Positions 23,797 through 35,744 are shown, numbered from the stretch's first letter. The stretch: DNA of 64,000 bases from Saccharum officinarum (GCA_020631735.1 CM036221.1:13125381-13189380); one strand, 5' to 3'. The notes: a model not told the origin generated them from the letters alone. Translations and numbers: made by a program.

Positions 23797-26219
23797 ATGG
23801 TTCGATGCAAGAATGCTGGTGAGGCACCTAGTGACGGGGATGACAGTCCCCCAGGAGGGCAGAGATAGCTCGCGGAAAGCGAGTTAAGATTGCTGCCAAG
23901 AAAAGGAAGAGAACTCTTACAGAGACAGAGATAGCTCAGGCAGTGGCAGATGCAGCAGAGAGGGGTGGCAGAAGCAGTGGTATTCGCATTGGTGAGAGTC
24001 GCTTTCATCTTGAAGGTCGACAACTCGGCATAGAGGCCATAGAGGAGACAGTAGAGGCTACAGAGGAGACAGTGGATGTCCCTGCAGAGCAGTCTACAGA
24101 GGATCCATAGGAGACTGAGGAGCAGACAGTACAGACTCCACAGCGTCATCGCTCAGGACGTACGCGAGCTCAGGTCACTCCTAGGCTAGAGGGTCAGCGT
24201 CGTGGAGGTCGTCCACCTCCCAGGGCTAGAGGTCACCCCCCTGTTGAGCACTTTTACCTCAGGGGTGCTACAGCCAGACAGGTCTAGGCCCTCAGGTTCG
24301 TTGAGGTCACTCGGTGGTTCCCACCCCAGCGGGATCCCCGGGCGTCAGAGGGCTTCTACACACCTCTGCACGAGGATTTCTACAGGGCCTATGTCGACAG
24401 TGGAATAGCTTTCAGACCACAGAGAGTCTGTCGACTAGAGGCATTAGTTGAGGTGGTTGGTGAGCAGCTTCGTCCACATCTGTCTTTTCTGCCTGGACTT
24501 TCAGATCTTCTTGGATGAACTGGAGTGTACTACGGGACCTGGGTCAGAGAGTTTTACTCATCACTATGGATTAACCCAGCACATCAGTTCATCCACTTTG
24601 CCTTTAGAGGTCGTGACCGCAGGTTATACAGCACCAGGGTACGGGAGATTCTCCGACTCTCTGCTTCAGAGACCAAGATCTATCAGTTGTGCTTCGGACA
24701 GACTACTCCTCTGAGACGTCCTCAGGGCGGGACAGTGCCTCCTACTGACTTGATTTGACCCTGCTTCCGTGAGCCTTTTGGCAAAGGGTCTCGACGCACA
24801 CCAGCTAGCCTGACACCCATAGCGAGAGTACTAGATGCTATAGTGAGGAGGACACTTCTTCCGAGGCTTGGATATAGAGAGGGTCTCACTCGCATGCAGC
24901 TATGGGTGGTACATCACCTTGTCTCACAGACCCCGTTTGACCTTTGGGATCTGATGCTTTGTGAGATGGAGGATACCTTGGCAGAGGGCTTCAAGGGACA
25001 CAGGCAGCTACCATATGCACACTGGATCTGCTTCATCATCAGGACTGCCTGTGAGTTGCCTGCAGAGATTAGAGCTGAAATCTCTGATACTACCATAGTC
25101 TTCCCAGAGTATGACATCCGCCAGCTGTGGGCATCAGTGACTAGAGAGCAGGCACCTAGCCCAGGACAGCGACAGAGGCTAGAGGTACCAGAGACAGCCG
25201 CTGAGCAGGACGAGACCGTTGAGGGTCTTGCCGAGGCAGAGCTTGTAGATTTAGATGCTCAGCCGGCTGATCAAGCCGAGGATGTGGCCACTGACAGCAC
25301 AGATGAAGACTACTAGCCCATCCCCCGGTACCGCTCTCCTCGGCCTTATGACCATGAGGCCAGTGGCTCTGGCTCAGCCTCCCACTCAGATCCAGCCAGG
25401 GTGGCTATCCTTGAGAGGTTGACCCAGGCCCAGGAGAGATAGGAGATATAGATGCAGCGATAGGCACAGGACTCAGCTGCAGCGTTTGCACAGATTCAGG
25501 CTCACCAGGACGAGCTCCAGAGGCAGCAGCTCGAGTTTCAGCGATAGCAGTTTGAGATGCAAAGGCAGTAGGCAGCCACTCAGCAGCAATACTTAGAGCT
25601 CCTGTGCCACCTTATCACTGTGGGAGTACCGCCACCACCGTCTGTCCTGACTCCAGCCTTATAGTCCAGTGGACCTCAGAGTCAGGGATAGCCGAGCTTT
25701 CAGTACACCTCCCCTTAGTAGCAGATACCGCAGGCGTTTCAGTCTCCGAGCTACACGCCTATTCAGACCGGATTTACTCCACCAGCTCAGCCGGGACCAC
25801 ACCTCCTCTCAGGCCCGGCATTTCCTGATTTTAGTGCTACATACAGCGAGCTGACTGGACAGCCAACATCGTCGCACTCTACTTTTGTGACTACCTTAGA
25901 CATGTCGGCTTCAGAGATTGTTGCGTTTCCAGTGACAGGGGCTGCTACTACAGACACTCTGCCTTCCTCAGTTTCATCTATAGATCCTCCCACTCTAGGT
26001 GTCTTTCAGGCTTAGGCAACAGTGACCAATCCGATAGTTGCTTCTACACCTTCAGTCACCGCACCTCCTCTACAGACCTAGACTACTTCACTGCCATGTT
26101 CAGCTTCAGAGGGTTAGCCTGACAGTTCAGAGTCTGAGGAAGATACTTCACAGTTCGTGATCACTCCGCGCTCCTCGGCACCAGACACGACAGCTTCTGT
26201 TCCCCCGTCAGATCCCTAG
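23797..26219 (+). pseudogene. Envelope-like / 'putative plant transposon protein' ORF, multiply interrupted
   Basis: The ATG at 23797 opens MVRCKNAGEAPSDGDD. A one-base shift before about 23865 moves the frame, which then stays open in phase for about 2.3 kb except for stops. It encodes a basic N-terminus (KKRKRTLTETE), the conserved block FYTPLHEDFYRAYVDSG ... YYGTWVREFYSSLWINP ... FREPFGKGSRRTP ... LWVVHHLVSQTPFDLWDLM, an acidic stretch, a Gln-rich probable coiled coil (25430-25620), then a Ser/Thr/Pro-rich tail. This matches the ORF that follows RNase H in SIRE/Maximus elements, annotated as env-like or plant transposon protein; its role is unproven. The in-phase stops are 16 TAG, 2 TGA (24516, 24756) and no TAA. 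The tail ends near FWRLMPKGE, so the last TAG (26217) may also be a mutated Gln codon. Confidence 0.75.
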
Positions 26220-26639
26220 ATTAGTTTTTGGCGGTTGATGCCAAAGGGGGAGAGAGAGCATAGATTCAGGGGGAGTGGTGATAGAGGGTTTCGTTTTTCG
26301 TGTGTGCTGCATTCATGCATCATGTTTACTTTTCTCGTCCAGCATTGTGTGACAATGAGTTTGTGAGACTATGTCTTAATGTTTTATGTCACTTAATGGT
26401 GTTTAGCTCATAAGGTTGTGCTTTCGTGCCTTACTCCGATTTCATATGAGCTATGTTTTATGTGTACTAACTCTTCATGTTTTATCTTATGAGTACACTC
26501 AGTTGGCTTGGAACACATAAGCAATAACTAACCCTTTGTGCTTACAGCTTTATGCTTATGTGAACCAAGCATGATCGAAAACCTCAACTCATATCTTCTG
26601 AATCTAAGTGTTGTCATCAATCACCAAAAAGGGGGAGAT
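26220..26639 (+). other. Copia 3' untranslated region and polypurine tract
   Basis: This is non-coding sequence after the envelope-like ORF. It ends in AAAAAGGGGGAGA (26626-26638), the polypurine tract, followed at once by the LTR start TGAAAGC. A second purine run (AAAGGGGGAGAGAGAG) lies near 26243-26258. Confidence 0.75.
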
Positions 26640-27077
26640 TGAAAGCATCTAGGCCCCGGTGTTGGTTTCGGCAATTGATGACAACACATAATTACCATGA
26701 CTAACGTGTGTTTTGCAGAAACGTTGGTAGTTAGGTCATAGAGTTGATAACTGCTTTGGGCAAGATGGTATTCATGTCCCTTGATGGAAATCGTTTCGAT
26801 TTTCAAAGGATCAATGACAAGATTAAGGACGGTTAGTTCTGAATGTCAAGGTGTTGAGTTACATCTAGAATAGTTGTTAGGATCTTTGTTTCTTCCTTTG
26901 ACCGTACTATAAAGGGGGGAATGAGCGAGTAGCTTGACCTAGGTAAGTCTTGTGTTTAGGTGTGGTGCACACTTATCAAACTTAGCACTAGGTAGCTCGA
27001 GAAAAGCTCAGAGTTCAGTTGGAAGCAACTTGGTTCAAGTTGCATCGCGTTTAGAAGACGTTTGAGCTGTTTACCTA

Positions 27078-27490
27078 TGACCGGACGCGGTCCTGGTCAT
27101 GACCGGACACGTCCGGTCAGTACTAACACTTCACTGCGGGTTCAACTGATCGACCGGACGCGGTCCTTGAGAGGACCGGACGCGGTGGTCAGTATGACAC
27201 GTGTTCCAGAGGGTAAACAGCGTAATCGGACGTGACTGTGAAGTGATCGGCGCGTCCGGTCACGTTCCAGTAAGGTCCCGTGGTGACCTGACGCGTCCGG
27301 TCACCTATGATCGGACGCGGTCGTGCGTCAGGTCATTTTTCTAGTAAGCTCTTGCATGGGCGCGTCCGGTCATCTCAGACTGGTGCGTCTGGTCATCACA
27401 GATCGGCGCGTCCGGTCACTCAGCGTAGCTTTCGATTTTCGACCGTTACACCTGACCGGCGCGTCCGGTCATGTCGACAGGCGCGTCCGA
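27078..27490. promoter_or_regulatory. Palindromic GACCGGACGC array in U3 of Copia LTR
   Basis: About twenty half-sites of GACCGGACGCG / CGCGTCCGGTC lie in both orientations at irregular spacing, including the full palindrome ACCGGACACGTCCGGT near 27103. TCCAGTAAGGTCC (27266-27278) and CTAGTAAGCTC (27341) interrupt it. The array is extremely CpG-dense and ends about 55 bp before the TATA box, so it lies where enhancer or silencing signals would act. Confidence 0.65.
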
Positions 27491-27544
27491 TCAGTGCGCG
27501 TTTTGCTGATTCGAAAGGTAACGGTTGGATTTGTCTGAGGGGTG

Positions 27545-27552
27545 TATAAATA
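27545..27552 (+). promoter_or_regulatory. TATA box of Copia LTR promoter
   Basis: TATAAATA stands just downstream of the palindromic array, about 900 bp into the LTR. Transcription would be expected to start roughly 30 bp further on. Confidence 0.7.
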
Positions 27553-28254
27553 CATCCCCTCCACCTCTTTTAGAGGTCTCTTGCTCATTTGTTCAGCTGA
27601 GAAACACCTTTAGAGTGCAAGGGAGTGCAAGAGCCCTAGTGAGGATAGAGATTTGCGAATCAAAGTTTGAGAATCCTCTCTAGTGACAAGAGTGTAGCAA
27701 GTGTGCATCCATCTTCTCATTAGGCTTGTTGTGGTCAAGTGAGAGTTCTAGCTTGTTACTCTTGGTGATCGCCATCACCTAGACGGTTTGGTGGTGATTA
27801 GGAGTTTGGTGATCATCCGACGAGATTGTGGGTGACCCAACTCAAGTTGTGAGCGGTTTTGGGTGATTCGCCGCGACGGAGTGTCAAAGAATCAACCCGT
27901 AGAGAGCACTTGATCCTTGCGCGGATCAAGGGGGATCTACACCCTTGCGCGGGTGCTCCAACGAGGACTAGTGGGGAGTGGCGACTCTCCGATACCTCGG
28001 CAAAACATCGCCGTGTTCCTAACCCTTACTTTCAAGCATTTACTTTCGTGCATTACTTTCATTGCTTGTTTACTTTTCTAGAATTACCATGCTAGTCTAG
28101 CATTGGAACTTAGGGTGCAAAACTTTTATCGGTAGAATCACAAGGAACACTAGTAGGCACTAGGGGTGAAGTTTGGCTTGTAGGATTTAATTCTTGCAAT
28201 TAATTTTTAGAAAAGCCCAATTCACCCGTCCTCTTGGGCATCTTGATCCTTTCA

Positions 28255-29230
28255 GGTTCTAAATCATCAAACTAATGCTATTCCCACAGTTTTTTCCACC
28301 ACAACTAAGATAACTTGGCAATGCATCTCTGACTTATACATTTCAAACAAGTTTTGGAACTTTACTTCATTCACAATCTTTACATCCTCACCCACAGTCT
28401 TGTCAAAGAACCAAACTGTGGCCTTCTGGTTAGAGCTCCAACTGACCTCACTGGATAGGCTAGAAAGCAACAAATCAAATATAATCATGCCTACCTCCAC
28501 AACCCATTTAACAACCTTTCCCTTACAGTAAGATTTTTTTCCATCATTGTCTTTGATCTCTAATGAAAACATAGAAATCCTAGCACAAGAGAAATGAGAA
28601 CGATAACTGTCAAAGCTGAATTAGAACAATCAATAGCGAAAAAGACTACTTTGAAACCTACTTATAGCGCATAATCGTCCCGAGTTAGCCCACACCGCAG
28701 TCAACCACAAGTTAGCGTTCCACATCGTGAGAACATGCCTAGATCCAGGGTCGGCGTCTTCCGGCGTCGCCGCCGACGACACAAGCGGCATGTCGCCGCT
28801 CTTCATGGCCGCTGCAACCCTACTAGACCGGGGCCACAACGACGTTGACCTTCATGGATCGAGGATGCCCACTTCGCCGAGATCCAGTGCACCACCGCCA
28901 AGCACCTAGCCGCTGTCGGTGAAGAAGATTGCCGCCGCTCAGTTCTAGGGTTAGGGATTAGGGAAAGGAGTGGGGAACGAGGACGGAGAATGGACAGACA
29001 AGGCGGGCATCGGCATCCTTATCATCTCGCGGGTCGGCAAAATAGGCCATATGGAAATACGGCTCCCTCCTGTACGCCTGACAGTGGGTCCAAGACGGCG
29101 TCAGGCGTACATAGTGGCATGTTTCAAACAACCGAGGAATTATACTGGCACTAGCGCAATTAGATGAATAGTAATGGCGCGCTTCAAAATCATGACAATT
29201 ATAATGGCGTAGATCTGATTAACCCTAAGA
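28255..29230 (-). mobile_element. 5' end of a transposon, probably Mutator-like, truncated by the Copia insertion
   Basis: A minus-strand ORF (28267-28572) is preceded by a GC-rich leader. Further right are repeated motifs of the form ATGGCG-CGCTTCAAA, TAGTGGCATGTTTCAAAC and ATAATGGCGTAGATC (29110-29215), which resemble the terminal region of grass Mutator-like elements. The left side stops abruptly at the Copia LTR end, so the remainder should lie left of the Copia and LARD nest. Family assignment is tentative. Confidence 0.4.
28267..28572 (-). pseudogene. Transposon-associated N-terminal ORF fragment (about 101 codons)
   Basis: It begins MFSLEIKDNDGKKSYCKGKVVKWVVEVG and includes KATVWFFDKTVGEDVKIVNEV followed by a Leu/Phe/Met-rich segment. 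The pattern VWFxDK...ED...I...LFEMYKSE resembles the N-terminal portion found ahead of the DNA-binding domain in plant Mutator-like transposases. The intact element at 40376 has a comparable EDASIEIRTDDELLEWF. The ORF ends twelve bases before the Copia LTR. A truncated transposase start is the best guess; without a search it remains a hypothetical ORF. Confidence 0.4.
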
Positions 29231-31425
29231 TATATGAGGTTTTGCTAGTAATCAAATAAGGTCCAAATTGCACTATGGAACCTAGAAAAAGAGTTGCATA
29301 TGCAACCAATTAGACCCTAATATGAACGAGAAATATTGCATGATACTTTTAAAATGTCTTTTACACTATATAAGAGCTTAATTGTTTTGGAAACAAGAGA
29401 CGAAATACGAAATGGTCCTCGGATCCCGTTCCCGCTGCTGAGATGAGGATCCGTTGCCTTGCATAAATATCTGTTGCATGCATGCGCGGCTTCTGTTCCA
29501 GGATGAGGAGGCGAGGAGTAAACGCCGCTCCCACTCGTGCACGCCTCGTGATGGACATTCGACCCATCACCGGATACATATGATACATCGACGTCGTCGG
29601 CGTCGGCGTCGGCGTACATATTCAATTTATTTACGCTGCTACTGTGTTTCGATCGTGAACACGAGCCACAACGGCCGGCAAGCAACGCGTGCAAGTGCGA
29701 GCAATGCTCTTTATATTCTTGTTTGGTTGGAGGAAGGAGACCAACACAAATTCATCACTATCTGACTATCTCATTCCTGCTCGTAAATCGTATCTATACT
29801 GTCTCGTTCTATTGTGCAAAGTATTCCAACTAGTGTCATTTTTTTCAAATTTATCTGAATTTATAGTAAAAATACATCAACATCTACAGTTCGATAGGTT
29901 TTGTTGGATTCTTCATAGAATATGTTTTAACAATGCATTTATTATATCTTTTGAAAAATCTAGCCAAAATTAGAAAAGATTGATTTAAAATAAAATTAAG
30001 ATAAATTATAATAATTTATTTATATTATAATGGCGAGAGGAGTGATTACATGGTGTTTTATGCCTTACGTCTAGAGGGCAAAAAGCAGACAAAAGAGAAA
30101 GGGGGGTAGATAAGGGAGCTGTGTAGTAGCACTGTAGCTAGCCTGCTTTTGCCTTTTTAGCAAAGGTGAAAACAGCCTCCTACCTACACGTACGCCTTCT
30201 CAAGAGTCAAGGATAAGTAGGTCAATGTTATCATTACACCGCTTGCTAATCTTCTATATAGCAAAAGTTACAATCTTGGCTCATCAGCGTCTTGGCAACG
30301 GCTCCTACATGTTCTCTAAGCTGTTGGTGTTTTCTTTCGCAAAGAAAAAGGTTCTTGGTATTTTCACATAAGGGGCAATTTTATTCATGCAAACTAAAAG
30401 GCGGCATGGTCTTGAAACGCAAATATTGACACCCACACATGACACACCCCAAAAACTACCTTGTCAACCTAAATAACAAGTCTGCAAAGTGACAAAAGAC
30501 TGAGGACCGTCTTGTGCATGATCTTGAGATTAAAATATCACATGTTTGTTTTCTATTTTTTTTTAAAGATATACTCTCTCCATCTTAAAATACACATGGA
30601 TTCATAGCCAATTTTTTTCCCAAAAAATAAATATATTCCCTTAACTCTCCCCAAAACATTAAGAACTATCTATTGCCTTACCCTAATTATGTGGACAAGA
30701 TAGGTGGCTAGCTGGTTGCATGCATCAGTTTTGGAGTATAGGAAACTAAACTTGATGGAATAATCGATATATTGCTGAGACTCTTGAATGGATTGTATAG
30801 GAGTACAAGGGATTATCATGTAGTACAAAACAAGTTAGGCTCATATGAAAACAAATCTAAACTCTATCTATTCTACCAAAAGAAATCATACATTTATAGT
30901 ACTTTAGTATTCCACCATATATAGTCACAGTGGAAGAGGCACGGATGATGAGACTGGAGAAGAAGTTGAAAGTTGTAAGACGATAAGCTCACATCCCACA
31001 GTCATGAAGATCAATCGGTCCATCACGGATGTTGTGGCTGGAGTAGAAGCCAACGAGGTTGCTCGAACAAGGTGGTAGACCTTTGGGTCCATATCAAGGT
31101 AGCCGAGTGCAAGGTTGAGTTGCCATGGTCAAGGATGTCGTGTGTAGTATAGCCATGATCAATAGAGTCATGGGGTTGCCGAAGTCAAGGTAACTGCAAA
31201 TGAAGTCATGAGCGCACGAGGAGGCACCATGAAGACGGTGGCGCATTGGAGAAGGCGTCGTAGATGAAATGCGGTGATGCATCAAGGCAGTCGAGGGAGA
31301 AGGTCGAGTCACCATGGATAAAGCGTGTCATGGGTTTGTCAGGCTCGAGAACACGTCACAGACGAAGGCATGCACCTGTGTTGCCAATACCAAACATACT
31401 AGGGAGGGATCCCCAACCATGTATC
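29231..31425. other. Gene-free intergenic stretch with degraded repeats
   Basis: No supportable gene. A short GGCGTC triplet run lies near 29594-29615. Sequence at 29830-29950 resembles an arm of an AT-rich grass MITE, and 30573-30600 resembles the 'ctccctccgtcccaaaa' end of another. The segment 30960-31425 is GC-moderate, resembles 35745-36640 in style, and may be the other half of one older repeat split by the solo LTR. Confidence 0.5.
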
Positions 31426-34400
31426 TGTAACATCCCAGATGTTAGGAAACAATTAAAACGTGATAATGAAGCATCAAGCATAAACATCAAATGGCATGCC
31501 ATAAATGCATTCATGTTGCACATGTTACTTTAGTCATGTTGCATATGTTACATGTGTTGTATAAGCAATGTTTCCCATGTAAGGTGTATACGTTGCATAT
31601 GTTTCAAATACCATGTTATGTTGCAAGGAGATGTTTCAAGTATAAATTTAGAATGTTTCATGTTTCATATACATGTTTCACATGTTTCAGTAGTAATTTG
31701 ATATGTTATTTTTAGTAGTATGATTAATATGTTAATAATGCCATGTTGCTTATCATGAAATAATGTTTTTTAGGGATAAATAATTAATCATGTTTTAGTT
31801 AAAAAGAATAATCAATTAAATTCAAAACCCTGAATTCCGGAAACCTCGTTTTACCCCTTTTGTGTAATTCAAAATCTAAGCAAAATTTTGGAAAAAGTCT
31901 AAAACCAAGTTTGTAGATCTTTTCAAGGGCTACAAGTTTGATGGTTTGAGTTTTCAAAGTTTCAGTGTAAAATTTGGAGTAATTTTGAAAAGAAGTGAAT
32001 TTCAAATTTGACCCTTTTTCATTTCCCTATTCCAATTTCAAAATGGAGGCAGAATTTGGAAATGGTTTAAAAAGAAAAGTTGTAGGTCTTACCTAGATGT
32101 ACAACTTTGGTGTTTTAGGTTTTCAATGTTTCAATGTAAAATTTTGAATAAAATTGAAAAGATTCAAATCTTAAATTTGAATTTTAACTCAATTTCAAAA
32201 ACTAGGCATAATTGGGTGACGACCCAATTATGAAAGCTGTAGATCTTCAAAAGTTAAACAATTTCTATTTTTTACAGATTTTCAAGTTGTATTAAAAAAT
32301 TTGAAGTAATTTTGAATTTACAGAAACTCTATTTTGTCCCCTTTTAAATTCAAAACCAAATTTCTAAAATTATTCAAAATCTGAGTTTGGTCACAAAAGC
32401 AAAGTTGTAGAATTTGAAAAGTTGAGCAACTTTTGTTTTTACAGATTTTCAACTTTTATATAAAATTTGAAAGTAATTTTGCATTTAAGCACAGTGGCAT
32501 TTTCGTAATTATTTGAAAATAGTTCAACAGCAGGGCGCCACCGAGCTGCTTCTCTGCCTGCATGCCACCGCCACCGGCCTTCCTGCCACTTCCAGGCGCG
32601 TCTGTGCCACCTCCCGCGTCGTTGTGGCAACGCCGAGCACCTGCTGGAACGCCTCGACATTTCGCCCTTGCTTATAAAGCCCAGAGTCGGTCGCCGTTTA
32701 TCTTTTTCTTCTTCTCGCCGCTCGCCGTCGAGCATCGCCATCGCCTTTCGCTGCCGCAATTCGTCGGCCTCGCAGCACCCTGCTCCAATTGGTCGCGTCC
32801 ACTGCCTAGACAAGTCCGTGCGCATGTGGTGAACCTCCTCGCACCACCTCTACCAGCCCGTGCCACCCGCAACGGTCGCTCCCGCCCCGGTGGACCACCA
32901 TGACCGCCGCAGCTAGGCCTCACCGTGGTCAGGCCGCACTGCTACGCCTCCATCTCCACCGTGTGGTCTATTTAGTCCGTGGTGGGCTGCTGATACTGCC
33001 TCCCCTCTCTAATCCACCTCTACCGGCCGTCGTGCATAGTGCGCCGCCGCTACCCTACCGCTGCTCCGCCATGGCCGACGGTGAACTTGTCGTGCAGCTC
33101 TGGTCATTCGTCCGGCACCCTTGATCAATGTGCGGTGTCACCCTGAGTGTGTTGGAGCAAACCACACCACTGGAGGAGCTCATCGCCAGTGAGGGGACGC
33201 CGGTTGGCCGGACGGCCACCGTGGTCAAGCACGGTGTGTGCCGTGTTGGGCCGGTTGGCCTCAGGCCGCCTGGTGTCGCGGTTTGGGCCATCTTGGGCCG
33301 GGGCAGTGAGGGGAAGAGAACGGGCCGCAGGGAAAGGGGAGGAGGTGGGGGGCGCGGGTGAGCTGCATGGGCCGACTGGGCCAAAAAGGAAGGAGTAGCC
33401 GGCCTGTGGTGACGATTTTTGTTTTTCTTTTTCTACAAATGCTAAATAGTAACAGTTTTTGTTTATTTCTTTGTGAATTATTTAGAGCTCCAAAAACGAT
33501 GAAAATTTTTTTAGCTTGTTCATGATGTTCTCTTTCATGGAAAAAATATGAAATGGTAATTTTTAGTACTTTTGCTATGTTGTAAAATTAGCTCAATTAA
33601 TTAAGAAATGCAACTTCAATGAATTTTATAAGCTAATATATTAATCCTAAAATCATGAAATTTTGTGAGTATGCTTTTCATGGTTAGCTCTAGCTGCCCA
33701 AAAATTTGGTACTATTTTGATAAATAGAAATTAGATTCTTAATTTATGCTTAATTAATTAAGTAATAAATTATATGTTTAGCCTTAATAACTTAGGATTT
33801 GTGTGACTTTTGGATTGATTGTGGACCTTGGAACATAACCATGATATTGTTCCTTAGCATTATACTTAATACATGAGTTCATGATTAACTTGTTAATTAA
33901 GTTTTGTTAATGATAGTTAGTGTCATTAACTTAGGTCATTAGTAATTAATAACTTACTTATGTTAATACTTAGTGGTCTTGTGGTAGAATTACTTGTTAT
34001 TAGATGAAACCTCTTGGATAAAAAGTTAAGTTAATTAGTTTTCTTAACAACATCTTAATGAAAATAATGTTGTTTACTAATTCTGTAGGATTGCAACTGT
34101 ACCGCGAAGGAAAGTTGTACTCAAATAGAAAACTAATGTTTATTCTTTCTAAATGTCTCTTGTATGTTGTCTTGTTCATCATCATGCATCATGGCATGTA
34201 TTCCATCATATTAAGTCCCGCATCATTTATATACGTGTAGTTTATACGAGTGTTTTGGATCGTGTCGATCAAGCTTCGGAGAAGGTGATCCACCCACGGT
34301 ATTGGTGTCAAACTTGACTTCTACGAAAACTAACTTCTCTACAACGAAGGCAAGCCCGGTACATTTAAACCCTTCCTTGAGTTTTACAAATTTTTATCAT

Positions 34401-35744
34401 TGATACTATTGTTTACTGCATTAAGTAATTAGGAGTTGAATGATAACCCAATTGCTGCATTATCATCCTTGATTATTGCGATATCACTCTTGGTACCTGT
34501 TTTATTGAAAAATACGTAGTATGCTTCGCTATGCTTAATGAGTTAGGCTTTTAAATGAAATGTTTATATGGCCATGATGGCATATTTGAGGAATAATGGA
34601 ATATAAGAATGAACTTGAAGATCGGGTGGGTGGTTTGGCCACTGCTAACTTGCATTGGGAAAGGAGTCTAAATGTAGTGTTTCTGCCTTGTCAGTTAAGG
34701 ATCGTCCGTTGCAGTCCTGTTTGTGTTTCGAGACTTTGCAACTAGTCTCATGCCTTGGGTAAGCCCAAGATATTAGTGATTTCATTACGAGAACATCTAA
34801 CCTCGCACTAGGAGTGGAGAGATGACGGGAGTAGCGTGTACCCTCGGGGCTAGAATTGGGCCGGGTTCGAGGAGTATTGTGCTCTTGGGTGGCGATAGAC
34901 ACGTTCTGGTCTTAGGAGATCTAAATGAGGGTTGGCGTATGCAAGATTGGGTTCTACATATGTCGTGAGGTTAGAGATCTCCAGCTGGGTATAATCGGTT
35001 CGAATCGTCGTTGCTCCTCGGTTATGAAGACTCGATCACCTGTCCTGCATCGTAGTTAAGAACTAGAATTTAAGGAAAGAATAAGGAAGGATCTTGATGA
35101 AAATTATTTTTATCTAGATTAGGATCACTTAGAATTGGTTAATGAACCATCAATGATAACAAAATAATAAAATGTTGAAAACAAGGATTTACTTTAGTAA
35201 GCTTTTCTGCAAAATAATTTTGATTTCTTGAATAACCGTACCTTGATTCCCATAAACCAGCATGCCTTTGGAATCTTTTCTTTAGTCGGGTAAGTCTTGT
35301 TGAGTACCCGCAAGTACTCAGGGTTTGTTAAACCCCGTTGCAGGTGTTGACTGGTGCTGCTAATCAGGTCATGTCGGTGAGCTCGACATGATTTGGTTGT
35401 TTCCCATAACTTAGGTGCTCTGCCTAAGTTATCTTCTGTAGTTCTACTCGACTTCCGCAATACAAGTTAAGTTTATAAAAAGTTAACTTAATCATGATTT
35501 ATAAATTCATTGTTGTTATTCTTCTGCACTCTGATGTAAAGTTTTGTAACAAATGTTATAATGTTGTAGTTACTCCTTTGTTGATCCTGGTATGAGTTGT
35601 CAAACGTAGTTGAATCGGGGTCCTGCGAGGGCACCCAACAGATCTTATTAGGTTATCTGGTGTACATGCATAGCCGTCAGAGGTTTTAAGGACAATGACA
35701 GGTGCATGTGGACCATATAATTTAGGAGGTTCTGCTACAGTATC
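31421..35744 (+). mobile_element. Solo LTR (31426-35739) with 5-bp target duplication GTATC
   Basis: The LTR begins TGTAACATCCCAGATG at 31426 and ends GGTTCTGCTACA at 35739. Both ends resemble the LARD LTR in its transcription sense (TGCAACACCCCAGG ... AGTTCTGTTACA). GTATC lies immediately before and immediately after, a perfect target duplication, so the 4,314-bp LTR is complete and stands alone. No primer-binding site or interior follows. It shares the GC-rich block (32530-33400), the CAAAGTTGTAG hairpins, and a segment ending AGTACTCAGGGTTT that is shared with the LARD LTR. It is the product of recombination between two LTRs of a related family. The short ORFs in the GC-rich block are not called. 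Confidence 0.82.
32673..32678 (+). promoter_or_regulatory. Possible TATA box in solo LTR
   Basis: TATAAA in GCTTATAAAGCC sits within the GC-rich block, followed by a pyrimidine-rich stretch. It fits an LTR promoter in plus orientation, pointing away from the Copia element and toward the genic island. Confidence 0.45.

Larger units (their letters stand above)
20354..28254 (+). mobile_element. Ty1/Copia retrotransposon, SIRE/Maximus lineage, 3' portion
   Basis: The order is pol (end of integrase, RT, RNase H), a long leader-like spacer, an envelope-like ORF, a polypurine tract and a 3' LTR. That order, with an extra ORF after RNase H, is characteristic of the SIRE/Maximus (maize Ji/Opie) lineage. 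The 5' LTR, gag, protease and most of integrase lie left of the nested LARD, outside the window. The 3' LTR ends at 28254. The following GGTTC is the candidate target duplication, which cannot be confirmed without the left end. Confidence 0.88.
26640..28254 (+). mobile_element. Copia 3' LTR (1,615 bp)
   Basis: It starts TGAAAGCATCTAGG right after the polypurine tract and ends ATCCTTTCA at 28254. The terminal TGAAAG/CTTTCA is a perfect 6-bp inverted repeat. It contains the palindromic array (27078-27490), then a TATA box, then the probable R/U5 region. It appears complete. The matching 5' LTR is outside the window. Confidence 0.88.

Noticed and set aside
23797..26219. TAG reassigned to glutamine or extensive readthrough in the env-like ORF.
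   Set aside because: Plant nuclear code has no such reassignment, the ORF also has TGA stops and a frameshift, and host genes here end normally. Mutation of CAG codons explains it better.
28630..28909. Short GC-rich ORFs upstream of the transposon N-terminal fragment.
   Set aside because: They lie in the probable leader of that transposon, are below 70 codons, and have no similarity I recognise.
29317..29765. ORFs around a GGCGTC repeat as a small host gene.
   Set aside because: Low-complexity repeat-driven frames on both strands, with no splice or domain support.
32562..33398. ORFs of up to 128 codons in the solo LTR, including a Pro/Arg-rich one.
   Set aside because: They lie wholly inside an LTR GC block and have no recognisable domain.
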